A DNA stretch of 64,000 nucleotides from NCBI RefSeq assembly GCF_016907235.1, contig NZ_JAFBBO010000001.1, positions 1,798,001 through 1,862,000 of the forward strand, in the 5' to 3' direction. Made by a program: the position numbers and the translations under genes. Under the pieces are notes generated by a model. It saw nothing but the letters and a program-made list of their open reading frames with translations. It ran no database searches and was not told the DNA's origin. The stretch is from Oerskovia jenensis. Lineage in GTDB: Bacteria; Actinomycetota; Actinomycetes; Actinomycetales; Cellulomonadaceae. Of this stretch, positions 44,348 to 56,114 are shown piece after piece; the stretch's first letter is position 1, and every line of letters starts with the position of its first letter.

Positions 44348-46180
44348 CTACCCCTCGGCGAGGACCTCGAGGATCGCAGCGCCGTACCGCTCGCGCTTGG
44401 CGGCACCGATCCCGCTGACGTCGGACAGGTCGTCGATCGAGGTCGGGTTGCGCTGTGCGAGCGCTCGCAGGGTCGCGTCGTGGAAGACGACGTAGGCCGG
44501 CACCCCGCTCTCCTTGGCGGTCGCTCCCCGCCAGGCGCGCAGCGTCTCCATGCGCGCCGCGGCGTCGGGCGTCAGCTCGGCGTCGGCCGCGGCCGCGGCG
44601 GGCTTGCGGGTGCGGGACGTCTTGGTCCGCACGTCCCGGCGCAGCCGGACCTCCTGCTTGCCACCGAGCACGGGGTCCGCGGCCTCGGTCAGGCTCAGCG
44701 TGCCGTACCCGTCGCTGTCGACACCGAGCAGACCCTGGGCGAGGATCTGCCGGACGACCGCGCGCCACTCGGTGGCGCTGAGATCCGCGCCGACGCCGAA
44801 GACGGGGAGCTGGTCGTGCCCGAGCGAGGTGATCCGGGGGGTCGACTTCCCGGTCAGGATGTCGACGACGTGCCCGGCGCCGTACCGCTGCCCTTGGCGT
44901 TCGAGGCGCAGGACGGTCGAGAGGATCTTCTGCGCGGCGATGGTCCCGTCCCAGGACTGGGGCGGGGCGAGGCACGTGTCGCAGTTCCCGCACGCGGGCC
45001 CGTCCTGACCGAAGTAGGCGAGGAGCTGGGCCCGGCGGCACGTGATGGTCTCGCACAGGGCGAGCATCGCGTCGAGGTTCGCCCCCATGCGGCGCTTGTG
45101 GGCGGCGTCGCCCTCGGAGGTGTCGATCATGCGGCGTTGCTGGACGACGTCCTGGAGCCCGTAGGCCAGCCAGGCGGTCGACGGCAGGCCGTCACGTCCG
45201 GCGCGGCCCGTCTCCTGGTAGTAGCCCTCGACCGACTTGGGCAGGTCGAGGTGCGCGACGAACCGGACGTCGGGCTTGTCGATGCCCATGCCGAACGCGA
45301 TGGTCGCGACCATGACGATGCCGTCCTCGCGCAGGAACCGGGACTGGTTGGCCGCGCGCGCACCGGCGGGCATGCCCGCGTGATAGGCCAGCGCCGGGAT
45401 CCCGTGCGCGTTCAGGTGCTCGGCGGTGGTCTCGACCGAGGCGCGCGAGAGGCAGTAGACGATGCCCGCGTCCCCCGCGTGCTCGGCCCGGATGAGGTCG
45501 ACGAGCTGGGTGCGCGGGGAGTCCTTGGGTGCGATGCGGTAGGTGATGTTGGGGCGGTCGAAGCTCGAGACGAAGGTGCGGGCGTCGTGCAGCTCGAGGC
45601 GTCGGACGATCTCGTCGGCGGTCTGCTGCGTCGCGGTCGCGGTGAGTGCGATCCTCGGGACGTCGGGCCACGTCTCGGCGAGCACGGTCAGCCGGAGGTA
45701 GTCGGGCCGGAAGTCGTGGCCCCAGGCCGAGACGCAGTGGGCCTCGTCGATCGCGAACAGGGCCACCTTGCCGGACTGCAGGAGGCGCACGGTCTCGGGC
45801 ACGCCGAGGCGCTCGGGGGCCAGGTACAGCAGGTCGAGCTCACCGGCGAGGAACGCGTCCTCGACCGCGCGGCGCTCGGGCACGGACTGCGTCGAGTTGA
45901 GGAACCCGGCGCGGGCCCCGAGCGCGGACAGTGCGTCGACCTGGTCCTGCATCAGGGCGATGAGGGGCGAGATGACGACGCCCGTCCCGGGCCGCAGGAG
46001 CGCGGGGATCTGGTAGCACAGCGACTTGCCGCCGCCCGTGGGCATGAGGACGAGCGCGTCGTGCCCGCGGACGACCGTGTCGATGATCTCGGCCTGGTCG
46101 CCCCGGAAGTGGTCGTACCCGAACACGGTCGACAGGACGTCGAGCGCGGTGCGGGTCTCGGGCAGGGCAGAGGCTGTCAC
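44348..46180 (-). CDS. recQ: ATP-dependent DNA helicase RecQ
   Basis: 610 residues. Walker A MPTGGGKS (46-53), [20 protein letters not shown]-type TATATQQT, motif [12 protein letters not shown], the RQC zinc site (cysteines in [10 protein letters not shown] and ACGNCDTC, about 375-405) and a C-terminal HRDC domain ([13 protein letters not shown], about 530-605). Unwinds 3'-5' in recombination repair. GTG at 46180; the upstream MFS gene ends 17 bases before. Confidence 0.93.
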   Translation of the reverse strand: MTASALPETRTALDVLSTVFGYDHFRGDQAEIIDTVVRGHDALVLMPTGGGKSLCYQIPALLRPGTGVVISPLIALMQDQVDALSALGARAGFLNSTQSVPERRAVEDAFLAGELDLLYLAPERLGVPETVRLLQSGKVALFAIDEAHCVSAWGHDFRPDYLRLTVLAETWPDVPRIALTATATQQTADEIVRRLELHDARTFVSSFDRPNITYRIAPKDSPRTQLVDLIRAEHAGDAGIVYCLSRASVETTAEHLNAHGIPALAYHAGMPAGARAANQSRFLREDGIVMVATIAFGMGIDKPDVRFVAHLDLPKSVEGYYQETGRAGRDGLPSTAWLAYGLQDVVQQRRMIDTSEGDAAHKRRMGANLDAMLALCETITCRRAQLLAYFGQDGPACGNCDTCLAPPQSWDGTIAAQKILSTVLRLERQGQRYGAGHVVDILTGKSTPRITSLGHDQLPVFGVGADLSATEWRAVVRQILAQGLLGVDSDGYGTLSLTEAADPVLGGKQEVRLRRDVRTKTSRTRKPAAAAADAELTPDAAARMETLRAWRGATAKESGVPAYVVFHDATLRALAQRNPTSIDDLSDVSGIGAAKRERYGAAILEVLAEG

Positions 46181-46196
46181 GGGGTGGGTGCTTCCT

Positions 46197-47657
46197 TCAT
46201 GATCGGGTCGGCCGGCGTCCGGGGGATCGCGGCCCATCCTTGCGCAGGAGCCGCCCCGCGACCAGCACGAGGTACGCGACGAGCAGCGCCGCGGCGCCCC
46301 AGGAGAGCGCAGCGTAGGACGAGACCGCGATGACGATGCCCGCGAGCACCCCGCCGACCGCTCCGCCGAGGTTCATCGCGAAGTCCGAGAGCCCCTGGAC
46401 CTGCGTGCGGTCCGCGGCGGGCGTCGCGTCGATGAGCAGCGCGGACCCGGCCACGAGGCCGCACGACCAGCCCACCCCGAGCAGCACGAGCCCGACGGTC
46501 AGTCGCGCCGAGTCGTCGCTCGGCGCCCCGGCGACGATCACGGCCGAGGCGAGCAGGATCGCCCCGCCCGCCGCGAGCACGCGCGCGTGGCCGACCTTGT
46601 CCGCGGCCCACCCGATGACAGGGCTGAGCACGTACATGCCCGCGATGTGCGCGCTGATGACGATCCCGATGATCTGCAGGCTCGCGCCGCCGTGCCCCAT
46701 GTGCACGGGCGTCATGGACATGAGCCCGACCATCACGAGGTGGCTCACGACGATCGCGGCGAGCGCGAGCTGCGCGGTCGCCGAGGCGCGGATCACGGCC
46801 CACCCGGCGGCGAGTCCCGCACGGAAGCCGGGCCGTGGGGGCATCGGGACAGGGGGTGCGTCGGCCGTGCTCGGCGTGTCCACGAGGCCCGACGGCGCCG
46901 CCCCCTCGGGCGTGTGCGCGGCGGTCCCGCTCGCCGTGGGCCGGGCGGGGGCGATGCCGGCCGGCGTCGTCCCCGCCGCTGCGCGTGCCGCGGCCACGTG
47001 CAGCGGGTCGGGGCGCAGGAGCAGCCAGACGGACGTCGCGGCCGCGGCGAACGCGAAGGCCGCGACGAGCAGCGGCAGGGCCGACGTGCCGTGCGCGCCG
47101 TGCTCCCCCACCGGGCCGGGCAGGAGGCCGAGCTTCTCGGTCGCCCCGGCGAGGTTCGGTCCGAGGACCGACCCGATGGTCGTCGCCCAGATGACGACCG
47201 ACAGGTCGGTGGCCCGGCGTTCGGGGCGGGCGAGGTCGGTCGCGGTGAAGCGAGAGGCGAGGCCGGTCGCGGACCCTGCGCCGAACAGGAGCATCCCGGC
47301 GAGCAGCAGGGGCCAGGTCTGGAGCAGGGTCGCGGTCGCCGCGAGGAGCGCGCCGAGGAACGCGACGACGTACCCGGTGGCCAGGGACCGGCGTCGGCCG
47401 TGGCGTTCGGCGAGGCGCGAGAGCGGCAGGGCGACGATCGCGGCGCCCACGACGGCCGTGGTCTGGGCGAGGCCGGCGATGGCGTCGGAACCCGAGAGCT
47501 CCGACGCGATGAGGGAGCTCACCGAGATCCCCGTCGCGACCCCGATCCCGCCGAAGACCTGGCTCGCGGCGAGGACGGTGACCGTCCGTCGCTGGACGCG
47601 GTCGACGGGTGGGTCGACGATGCCGTCGGGGGGCTCGGGCAGGGCTTCGGGGGTCAC
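46197..47657 (-). CDS. major facilitator superfamily transporter
   Basis: 486 residues, 12 membrane spans split by a long hydrophilic middle loop (about 205-265, [17 protein letters not shown]). The family motif [12 protein letters not shown] is in the 2-3 loop (about 80). Efflux role is likely; substrate unknown. The GTG at 47657 overlaps the stop of the monooxygenase as GTGA, so the two are translationally coupled. Confidence 0.87.
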   Translation of the reverse strand: MTPEALPEPPDGIVDPPVDRVQRRTVTVLAASQVFGGIGVATGISVSSLIASELSGSDAIAGLAQTTAVVGAAIVALPLSRLAERHGRRRSLATGYVVAFLGALLAATATLLQTWPLLLAGMLLFGAGSATGLASRFTATDLARPERRATDLSVVIWATTIGSVLGPNLAGATEKLGLLPGPVGEHGAHGTSALPLLVAAFAFAAAATSVWLLLRPDPLHVAAARAAAGTTPAGIAPARPTASGTAAHTPEGAAPSGLVDTPSTADAPPVPMPPRPGFRAGLAAGWAVIRASATAQLALAAIVVSHLVMVGLMSMTPVHMGHGGASLQIIGIVISAHIAGMYVLSPVIGWAADKVGHARVLAAGGAILLASAVIVAGAPSDDSARLTVGLVLLGVGWSCGLVAGSALLIDATPAADRTQVQGLSDFAMNLGGAVGGVLAGIVIAVSSYAALSWGAAALLVAYLVLVAGRLLRKDGPRSPGRRPTRS

Positions 47658-48898
47658 CTCGGAAGCCTAGCTGCGGGTGCCACCACCGGACTGTCAGAAC
47701 GAGCGTGACCTGGAGCGCTCGCTGGTTCTGACACGTCGCTGTCCAGCACCCGCAGCACCGCGCGCACCGCCTCGCGACCTGCCCGGTTCGCCCCGATGGT
47801 CGACGCGCTCGGCCCGTACCCGACGAGCTGGACGCGGGGGTCGGCGACCACGGTCGGACCGTCCATGACGATCCCCCCGCCGGGACCTCGCAGCCCCAGC
47901 GGCCCGAGGTGGTCGAGCGCGGCCCGGAAGCCCGTGGCCCACAGGATCACGTCGGCACCCTGGTGCGTCACGCCGTCGGCACGGACGCCGGGGTCCCACG
48001 CGACGCCGTCGGGCACGACGCGCGCGAACATCGGCAGGCGCCGCAGGACGCCCGACGCGATACCCGCCTCGTACGCGGGCGTGAGCGGCAGCCCCGTGAC
48101 CGACACGACGCTCTCCGGGGCCAGGCCCGCGCGCGTGCGCTCGTCGACGAGGGCCACCGCGTCGCGCCCTCGGTTCTCGTCGAACGGACCGCCGACCCAC
48201 ACGGGTTCGCGGCGCGTGACCCACGTGGTCGAGGCCGCGTGCGGCGCGATCTGGAGCAGGAACTGGGTCGCGGACGCGCCGCCGCCCACCACGACGACGC
48301 GCTTGCCCGCGAAGTCCTCGGCGGCACCGAAGTCGTGCGTGTGGAGCTGCGTGCCCGCGAACGTCTCGCGGCCCGGGTACGAGGGCCAGAACGGCTTGGT
48401 CCACGTACCGGTCGCGTTGACGAGCGTCCGCGCACGCCAGGTCACCGGCCCGTCGGCCGTGGTCGACCCGACGAGCAGCGCGTCCGAGCCCGGGTCGTCG
48501 CGCACCTCGCGCACCGCGACGGGCCGCAGCACCCGCAGGTCGTTGACCTGCTCGTACGCCCCGAAGTACCGCCCGACGGCGGTGCTCGCGCTCTCCTGCG
48601 GGTCACCCGCGTCGAGGGCCAGGCCGGGCAGGTCGTGCACCGCGTGCGTCTGCGCCATGGTGAGCGACGGCCACCGGAACTGCCACGCCCCGCCCGGGGC
48701 GGGCGCCGCGTCGAGCACCACGAAGGTGCGCCGCACGCCCGAGGCGGCGTCGTCGTCGGGCCCGCTCGACGGGAGACCGTCGAGGCCGAGCGGGACGAAG
48801 CCCCGGCGACGCAGGTGGAACGCGGCCGAGAGACCGGCCTGGCCCGCGCCCACCACGAGGACGTCGACGGGGTGTACCGGTGCGGACGAGGTGCTCAC
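47654..48898 (-). CDS. flavin-dependent monooxygenase/oxidoreductase
   Basis: 414 residues from the GTG at 48898 (an ATG at 48931 would add 11; neither has a clear ribosome-binding site). FAD motif GAGQAGLSAAFHL at about 17-29, NADPH motif VVVGGGASATQF near 198, and WATGFRAALDHL later, all as in flavin monooxygenases of the YhhA/CzcO type. The last ~25 residues (SEPAS..GHARSDS) are encoded by a family 1 palindrome, and the stop overlaps the MFS start (GTGA). Confidence 0.85.
   Translation of the reverse strand: MSTSSAPVHPVDVLVVGAGQAGLSAAFHLRRRGFVPLGLDGLPSSGPDDDAASGVRRTFVVLDAAPAPGGAWQFRWPSLTMAQTHAVHDLPGLALDAGDPQESASTAVGRYFGAYEQVNDLRVLRPVAVREVRDDPGSDALLVGSTTADGPVTWRARTLVNATGTWTKPFWPSYPGRETFAGTQLHTHDFGAAEDFAGKRVVVVGGGASATQFLLQIAPHAASTTWVTRREPVWVGGPFDENRGRDAVALVDERTRAGLAPESVVSVTGLPLTPAYEAGIASGVLRRLPMFARVVPDGVAWDPGVRADGVTHQGADVILWATGFRAALDHLGPLGLRGPGGGIVMDGPTVVADPRVQLVGYGPSASTIGANRAGREAVRAVLRVLDSDVSEPASAPGHARSDSPVVAPAARLPR
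47692..47733. repeat. 42-bp palindrome, family 1, in monooxygenase 3' end
   Basis: Left arm is the CGTGACC type, right arm the CCAGCGAG type. Read on the minus strand it gives SEPAS...GHARSDS, the same peptide ends as in the Tad-locus helicase. Confidence 0.85.
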
Positions 48899-49028
48899 AC
48901 CCGTACCAACCGCGCCGAGCACAGGACCCATCCGGGTCACGGCCGTGACGCGTCGCACAGCGACGCCCCGCGTGGGGACGGACTGTGGACGTCCCGTGGA
49001 CCTTGCTGCCCACCTGGAGGTTCGCCCG

Positions 49029-50354
<1,326 letters not shown>

Positions 50355-50373
50355 GGGGTCCGGCCCCACGAGC

Positions 50374-50415
50374 TGTCAGAACCAGCGAGGGGCCTGGCCC
50401 TCGCTGGTTCTGACA
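50374..50415. repeat. 42-bp palindrome, family 1
   Basis: Arms of 18 perfect bp (TGTCAGAACCAGCGAGGG) around GCCTGG; 19 bp after the esterase stop and before mshD, both genes on the plus strand. Confidence 0.9.
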
Positions 50416-50488
50416 ACCGGGTACCGCCGACCCGCCGCGACCCGCCGCCGACTCGGTGAGCACGCTCCCGACGTGATGGGATGGAGCC

Positions 50489-51475
50489 ATGCGCTCCCCC
50501 CTCGAGATCGGCCCGCTCGACCCGGCCACCGCGGACGAGGTCCGTGCCCTGGCCGCGGCCGCCCAGGAGGCCGACGGCGTCGCGCCCCTCTCCGAGCAGC
50601 CGCTCCTGCGCCTGGGCGTCGACGACGAGGACCTCACGCACGTCGTCGCGTACGACGGCGAGGGAACGGTCACGGGGTACGCCCAGGTCGACCGCGGCGG
50701 CGAGGTCGCGAGCGCCGAGCTCGTGGTGCACCCGGCCGCGCGCCGCCGTCGGACCGGCCGCATGCTGCTGCGCACCGCGCAGCGCGACGCGACCCTGCCC
50801 GCACGCTCGGGCGAGCCCGGCCAGCACGGCGGCGTCCTGCACGTGTGGGCGCACGGCGACCTGCCCGCGGCGCGCGCGTTCGCTGCCGACGCGGGGCTCG
50901 TCGTCGTGCGCGAGCTGTGGAAGATGGGCCTCGACCTGCGGTCCGGGACGTGGGCGCTCCCCGAGATCCCCACGGGCCTGCGCCTGCGCACGTTCCGCCC
51001 CGGGCCCGACGACGACGCCTGGCTCCGCGTCAACGCCCGCGCCTTCGCGCACCACCCCGAGCAGGGCCGCCTGACCCAGGCCGACCTCGACGCCCGGCTC
51101 GCCGAGGACTGGTTCGACCCCGAGGGCTTCTTCCTGCTCGAGCGCGAGGACGGCTCGTTGGCCGGCTCGCTGTGGACCAAGGTCCCCACCGACCAGGCCG
51201 GAGCGCACCGCGAGGGTGAGATCTACGTCGTGGGCGTCGACCCCGACGCCCAGGGACAGGGGCTCGGGAAGGTGCTGACCGCCGTCGGGCTCGCGCACCT
51301 CGCGGCGCTCGGCCTCGACCGCGCGGTCCTCTACGTCGACGGCGATAACGCCGCCGCGACCCGGACCTACCTCGGGGCGGGCTTCGGCAAGGACACGGTC
51401 GACGTCCAGTACGGCCCGCCGGCAGTGAACCCCGTCACCCAAAGTTCACCGAGTGATGCCACCATGAAGTCATGA
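50489..51475 (+). CDS. mshD: mycothiol synthase (two-domain GNAT)
   Basis: 328 residues with two GNAT domains (about 1-155 and 165-310). The second has the MshD-type [18 protein letters not shown] and [19 protein letters not shown]. It acetylates the cysteine amine of Cys-GlcN-Ins in mycothiol synthesis, an actinobacterial marker. TGGGAT stands 6 nt before the ATG, a weak leaderless -10. The stop overlaps ppk as ATGA. Confidence 0.92.
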   Translation: MRSPLEIGPLDPATADEVRALAAAAQEADGVAPLSEQPLLRLGVDDEDLTHVVAYDGEGTVTGYAQVDRGGEVASAELVVHPAARRRRTGRMLLRTAQRDATLPARSGEPGQHGGVLHVWAHGDLPAARAFAADAGLVVVRELWKMGLDLRSGTWALPEIPTGLRLRTFRPGPDDDAWLRVNARAFAHHPEQGRLTQADLDARLAEDWFDPEGFFLLEREDGSLAGSLWTKVPTDQAGAHREGEIYVVGVDPDAQGQGLGKVLTAVGLAHLAALGLDRAVLYVDGDNAAATRTYLGAGFGKDTVDVQYGPPAVNPVTQSSPSDATMKS

Positions 51476-53805
51476 CCGACTCCACCGTCCGTCCCGGCGT
51501 CCGGCCCCCCGCGCGCCCGGACCAGCAGCCGGACGCTTCTCGCCCAGCCGGCCCGCGAGCCACCCTCGACCCCGAGCTCGCGGCCCACATCGCCGAGCAC
51601 ATCGCCGAGGAGGAAGAGGTCACCGGCTCGATCGACGTGGAGGTGCTCACCGCCGAGCCGCTGCCCGCGAACCGGTTCGCCGACCGAGAGCTGAGCTGGC
51701 TCTCGTTCAACCAGCGCGTGCTCGAGCTCGCCGAGGACGAGTCCCAGCCCCTGCTCGAGCGCGTCCGCTACCTCGCGATCTTCGCGTCGAACCTCGACGA
51801 GTTCTTCATGGTCCGCGTCGCAGGACTCAAGCGACGCATCGCGACGGGCCTCGCGGTCACGGCGGCCTCCGGTCTCACGCCGCGCCAGGTCCTCGACGCG
51901 ATCAGCGAGCGCGCGCACGAGCTCATGGCCCGCCACGCCGCGGTCTTCTCCGACCAGGTGCAGCCCGCGCTCGCGACCGAGGGCATCTCGCTGCTGCGCT
52001 GGGACGAGCTCGACACACGCGAGCAGGAGCGCCTGCACAAGTTCTTCCGCAAGCAGATCTTCCCCGTGCTCACGCCGCTCGCCGTGGACCCCGCGCACCC
52101 GTTCCCGTACATCTCGGGGCTCTCGCTCAACCTCGCGGTCGTCGTGGTCAACCCGACGACGGGCAAGGAGCACTTCGCGCGCGTCAAGGTGCCGCCGCTG
52201 CTGCCGCGATTCATCGCGGTCGACTCGCGAGGGCGCCCGTCCGCACCCAGCTCGCAGGCCGCCGACCCGGACAAGGGCCCCACGTCGTTCGTGCCGCTCG
52301 AGGACGTCATCTCCCAGCACCTCGACCACCTGTTCCCCGGCATGGAGGTGCGCGAGCACCACACGTTCCGCGTGACGCGCAACGAGGACGTCGAGGTCGA
52401 GGAGGACGACGCCGAGAACCTGCTCCAGGCCATGGAGAAGGAGCTGCTGCGCCGCCGGTTCGGCCCGCCCGTGCGCCTCGAGATCGCCGACGGGATCAGC
52501 CCTCGCATCCGCCAGCTCCTCGTGCGCGAGCTCGACGTGGCCGACGACGAGGTCTTCAAGCTGCACGCGCCGCTCGACCTCACGGGGCTCAACCTCATCG
52601 CCGACCTCGACCGCGCGGACCTGCACTACCCGCGGTTCGTGCCGACGACCCACCGCTTCCTCGCCGAGGTCGAGAGCGCCAACCCGACCGACGTGTTCGC
52701 CGCCATCCGTGACCGCGACATCCTGCTGCACCACCCCTACGACTCGTTCTCGACGTCGGTCCAGACGTTCCTGCAGCAGGCCGCCGCGGACCCCAACGTG
52801 CTCGCGATCAAGCAGACGCTGTACCGGACGTCGGGCGACTCCCCCATCGTCGACGCGCTGATCGACGCGGCCGAGGCCGGCAAGCAGGTCCTCGCCCTGG
52901 TCGAGATCAAGGCGCGCTTCGACGAGCAGGCCAACATCTCCTGGGCCCGCAAGCTCGAGCAGGCGGGCGTGCACGTCGTGTACGGGATCGTGGGGCTCAA
53001 GACCCACTGCAAGCTCTCGCTCGTGGTCCGCCAGGAGCCCGAGGGCCTCGTGCGCTACTGCCACGTCGGCACGGGCAACTACAACCCCAAGACCGCACGC
53101 CTGTACACCGACCTCGGGCTGCTCACCGCGGACCCCGAGGTCGGCCAGGACCTCACGCGGCTGTTCAACCAGCTGAGCGGCTACGCACCCCAGTCCCGCT
53201 TCCACCGGCTCCTCGTCGCGCCCCGCTCGGTGCGCTCGGGGCTCGTCGAGCGCATCGAGCGCGAGGCCGTCGCAGCGCGCGAGGGCCGCGAGGCGTGGGT
53301 CAAGTTCAAGGTCAACTCGGTCGTCGACGAGACCATCATCGACGCCCTGTACCGGGCCTCGCAGGCCGGCGTGAAGGTCGACCTCGTGGTCCGCGGGATC
53401 TGCGCGATCCGCCCCGGGGTGCCGGGGCTCAGCGAGAACATCCGGGTGCGGTCCATCCTGGGCCGGTTCCTGGAGCACTCGCGGATCTTCGCGTTCGCCA
53501 ACTCGGGCGGGCCGGCCATCGCCGACGGCCCCGAGTCCGGGCCCGAGGTCTTCATCGGCTCGGCCGACCTCATGCACCGCAACCTCGACCGCCGTGTCGA
53601 GACGCTGGTGCGGTTGGTGGACAGCCAGCAGGTCTCGGACCTGATCGACCTCATCGACGTCTCGATGGACGATGCCACCGCGTCCTGGCACCTGCAGAGC
53701 GACGGTTCGTGGGAGCGTCATGCCGTGGGACCCGACGGGCCGCTGACCGACATCCAGTCGACGCTCATCACCCGACAACGGCGGCGGCTGGGCATGGGTC
53801 GATGA
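51472..53805 (+). CDS. ppk: polyphosphate kinase PPK1
   Basis: 777 residues. The N-terminal part has [16 protein letters not shown] and [16 protein letters not shown]; the catalytic half has HHPYDSF (His420) and the histidine in [13 protein letters not shown] (His531), and a second in [12 protein letters not shown] (His702). It makes polyphosphate from ATP. The start overlaps mshD (ATGA) and the stop overlaps mutT1 (ATGA). Confidence 0.95.
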   Translation: MTDSTVRPGVRPPARPDQQPDASRPAGPRATLDPELAAHIAEHIAEEEEVTGSIDVEVLTAEPLPANRFADRELSWLSFNQRVLELAEDESQPLLERVRYLAIFASNLDEFFMVRVAGLKRRIATGLAVTAASGLTPRQVLDAISERAHELMARHAAVFSDQVQPALATEGISLLRWDELDTREQERLHKFFRKQIFPVLTPLAVDPAHPFPYISGLSLNLAVVVVNPTTGKEHFARVKVPPLLPRFIAVDSRGRPSAPSSQAADPDKGPTSFVPLEDVISQHLDHLFPGMEVREHHTFRVTRNEDVEVEEDDAENLLQAMEKELLRRRFGPPVRLEIADGISPRIRQLLVRELDVADDEVFKLHAPLDLTGLNLIADLDRADLHYPRFVPTTHRFLAEVESANPTDVFAAIRDRDILLHHPYDSFSTSVQTFLQQAAADPNVLAIKQTLYRTSGDSPIVDALIDAAEAGKQVLALVEIKARFDEQANISWARKLEQAGVHVVYGIVGLKTHCKLSLVVRQEPEGLVRYCHVGTGNYNPKTARLYTDLGLLTADPEVGQDLTRLFNQLSGYAPQSRFHRLLVAPRSVRSGLVERIEREAVAAREGREAWVKFKVNSVVDETIIDALYRASQAGVKVDLVVRGICAIRPGVPGLSENIRVRSILGRFLEHSRIFAFANSGGPAIADGPESGPEVFIGSADLMHRNLDRRVETLVRLVDSQQVSDLIDLIDVSMDDATASWHLQSDGSWERHAVGPDGPLTDIQSTLITRQRRRLGMGR

Positions 53806-54824
53806 GCTCGTCGTCGTTCGCCCCGCTCGTCGACTCGCTCGGCCCCACCCACGTCCCCCACGCCCCCGTGATCGAGTCCGCGGGCGGGCTCGTGTGGCGC
53901 GTGCGCGACGGCGAGCTGCAGGTCAAGCTCGTCCACCGCCCGCGCTACGACGACTGGTCGTGGCCCAAGGGCAAGCTCGACCCGGGCGAGGCCTTCCAGA
54001 CGGCCGCGGTGCGCGAGGTCGCGGAGGAGACCGGCCGACCCGTGGTCCTCGGCGTGCCCCTGCCCGGGTTGCAGTACCTCACGCCCGAGGGCCGTGTGAA
54101 GCGCGTGCACTACTGGGCTGCACGGCAGGCCAAGCGGGGTCGTGACGCAGGCCCGCTCGCTGCGCGCGCCCCCGTGCCCCCGGTGTCGGTCGACGAGATC
54201 GACGACTCCGTGTGGCTCGGCCTCGACGACGCCGCGCGGCGCGTGACCCGCAAGGCCGACCGCGGTCCGCTCGCCGCGCTGGCCGAGGAGTTCGCGCACG
54301 ACCGTCTCGCGACCCGCGTCGTCGTGATCGCACGCCACGGCAAGGCCGTGACCCGTGCGGCGTGGCACGGCACCGAGGAGGACCGGCCGCTCACGCCCGC
54401 GGGTCATGCGCAGTCGGCCGCGCTCGTCCCGGTGCTGGCCGCCTACGGCGTCAACGCGGTCGTGACGAGTCGGTGGAACCGGTGCGAGCAGACCATCTCC
54501 CCGTACGCCGAGGCCGCACGGCTGGACAGGATCTCGATCGACCACCTGTCCGAGGCCCAGCACGAGCGGTCGCCGTCGCGCGTCGCGCGCACGGTCCGCG
54601 AGCTCCTGGAGTCCGAGCGGTCGACCGTGCTGTGCACGCACCGGCCCGTGCTGCCCACGGTGCTCGACGTCCTGGGTCAGCACTCACGTCGCCCGGTCGC
54701 GAACGCCCTGCCGAGCCGGGACCCGTTCCTGGAGCCGGGCGAGATGCTCGTCGCGCACGTCGCGGACACGCCCAAGGGGCCCAGGGTGCTCGCGGCGGAG
54801 AAGGTCGCACCGCCGCTGCACTGA
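53802..54824 (+). CDS. mutT1: MutT1-type NUDIX hydrolase with histidine-phosphatase domain
   Basis: 340 residues. N-terminal NUDIX box [14 protein letters not shown] (57-70) continuing REVAEETG. The C-terminal half is a histidine phosphatase (ARHGK at about 177-181, [10 protein letters not shown]). In mycobacteria MutT1 also sits next to ppk and removes oxidised or dinucleotide polyphosphates. The ATG overlaps ppk (ATGA). Last gene of mshD-ppk-mutT1. Confidence 0.9.
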   Translation: MSSSSFAPLVDSLGPTHVPHAPVIESAGGLVWRVRDGELQVKLVHRPRYDDWSWPKGKLDPGEAFQTAAVREVAEETGRPVVLGVPLPGLQYLTPEGRVKRVHYWAARQAKRGRDAGPLAARAPVPPVSVDEIDDSVWLGLDDAARRVTRKADRGPLAALAEEFAHDRLATRVVVIARHGKAVTRAAWHGTEEDRPLTPAGHAQSAALVPVLAAYGVNAVVTSRWNRCEQTISPYAEAARLDRISIDHLSEAQHERSPSRVARTVRELLESERSTVLCTHRPVLPTVLDVLGQHSRRPVANALPSRDPFLEPGEMLVAHVADTPKGPRVLAAEKVAPPLH

Positions 54825-54842
54825 CGTGTTGTCGGAGGGTGT

Positions 54843-54884
54843 TGTCAGAACGAGCGTGACCCAGGGTGCTCGCTCGTTCTGACA
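54843..54884. repeat. 42-bp palindrome, family 1 (first of a pair)
   Basis: Left TGTCAGAACGAGCGTGACCC, right arm ends CGCTCGTTCTGACA, imperfect in the middle. Starts 18 bp after the mutT1 stop and 63 bp before the next copy. Confidence 0.9.
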
Positions 54885-54905
54885 CCCCTGTGGTCGGCAC
54901 CCGGT

Positions 54906-54947
54906 TGTCAGAACGAGCGTGACCTCGAGGTCACGCTCGTTCTGACA
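54906..54947. repeat. 42-bp perfect palindrome, family 1 (second of a pair)
   Basis: TGTCAGAACGAGCGTGACCT with a centre TCGA and its exact reverse complement. The right end is 3 bp from the stop of the DUF559/AbiEi-like gene. Confidence 0.92.
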
Positions 54948-54949
54948 CG

Positions 54950-55885
54950 TCAGGTGCGTCGGAGGTAGCGCTCCAGGATCCGCGCCACCCGGAGGGGCTC
55001 GATCCGGGCGGCGGCTGCGGGCAGGCGGATCGTCACCGTGCCCTCGTCCGGACCGAGCTCGGCGCCCCGCAGCAGGTCGTCGTACCAACGTGTCGCCTCC
55101 ATGTGCCCGATCCCGTCGATCTCCACGACGAGTCGCCGACCACCCGGCAGGTCCCACTCGGCGTCGAGGAACCTCCAGCGGCCGCGCGCGTCCTGCCGCC
55201 GTACCTGGCGCCGGGGCTCGGGGAACCCGTGCTCACGGCAGAGCTTCCCGAAGTCGATCTCGCTCAACGCATCTGCCCCTCCGCGGATGTCGGCGACGCT
55301 CGCCCGCATGAGGCGGTGGAACCGCACCTTCCCGACCCGGTCGAGCTGTTCCCAGAGGCGCTCCGGCGTGGTCAGCCGTTGCTGCACCACCGCGGCCAGC
55401 AGCCCGACGGCGGTGCGCGGCGAGGTCTGCCAGGCTGCGGCGTCGATCGCGCACCGCTCGACCCGGTGCACGGGAAGCCCACGGCGGTGCTCGATGTCCT
55501 CGGGCGCGGGCCGTCGCGACTCATGGACGACGACGCCCGCGAGCCGCGGTGGTCTGCTCCCCCGCCGCACGACCACATGGATCCCGGGCCGGTCCCATCC
55601 ACGAAGCCCGTGGAGCGCCAGCCCGGTCCAGGAACCGATCGCGACGGGCTCGGCGGCGGCCAGGGCGACGACCCACAGGCGCGTACCGGGGGCGAGGGGC
55701 CCTGTGTACAGCACGAGGACCTCGGGCGCGACGAGCTGCCAGCGGCGGGCGCTGAGCTGGGACCCGATGTGGAAGCGGTCGACGCCGAGGTCCGCGAGCT
55801 GCTTGCGGGTCACGGCGTGCGCTTGTCGTGCGGCGAGCCGGGCGAGGCCCGAGACGGTGCGCAGTGCGGACGAGGAGCCTGTCAT
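54950..55885 (-). CDS. DUF559/AbiEi-like protein with endonuclease-type C-terminal domain
   Basis: 311 residues from the ATG at 55885. The N-terminal part reads like an AbiEi-type winged helix (QAHAVTRKQLADLGVDRFHI, then PGTRLWVVALAAAEP). The C-terminal ~110 residues carry LSEIDFGKLCREHGFPEPR, FLDAEWDLPGGRRLVVEIDG and IGHMEA, a PD-(D/E)XK-like (DUF559/Vsr) pattern. Standalone; could act on DNA or be a defence-related factor. Bracketed on both sides by pairs of 42-bp palindromes. No ribosome-binding site is clear. Confidence 0.7.
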   Translation of the reverse strand: MTGSSSALRTVSGLARLAARQAHAVTRKQLADLGVDRFHIGSQLSARRWQLVAPEVLVLYTGPLAPGTRLWVVALAAAEPVAIGSWTGLALHGLRGWDRPGIHVVVRRGSRPPRLAGVVVHESRRPAPEDIEHRRGLPVHRVERCAIDAAAWQTSPRTAVGLLAAVVQQRLTTPERLWEQLDRVGKVRFHRLMRASVADIRGGADALSEIDFGKLCREHGFPEPRRQVRRQDARGRWRFLDAEWDLPGGRRLVVEIDGIGHMEATRWYDDLLRGAELGPDEGTVTIRLPAAAARIEPLRVARILERYLRRT

Positions 55886-55993
55886 GGGACCGAGGATGCG
55901 CCGTCGGGCGGGCGCTCGTCCCCAGGACGACCGGGCGCTGTGGACAACAGCAGGCGGACGCGCCCTGTGCACGACTCACCGCATCCACCGATG

Positions 55994-56035
55994 TGTCAGA
56001 ACCAGCGAGCACTCGAGTCCACGCTCGGTCTGACA
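55994..56035. repeat. 42-bp palindrome, family 1 (first of a pair)
   Basis: Left arm CCAGCGAG type (TGTCAGAACCAGCGAGC), right arm CACGCTCGGTCTGACA; imperfect. Starts 63 bp before the next copy. Confidence 0.88.
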
Positions 56036-56056
56036 CCCGGCACACGGCCCGCAACG

Positions 56057-56098
56057 TGTCAGAACGAGCGTGACCTCGAGGTCACGCTCGTTCTGACA
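56057..56098. repeat. 42-bp perfect palindrome, family 1 (second of a pair)
   Basis: Identical to the copies at 54906 and 62407; 16 bp from the pit stop on the far side. Confidence 0.92.
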
Positions 56099-56114
56099 TG
56101 CGTGAAAAGAGCGC

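Noticed and set aside
54843-56098. Palindromes as a CRISPR array or integron-type attC series
   Set aside because: Only pairs, not arrays; gaps are not spacer-like and no Cas or integrase gene is present.
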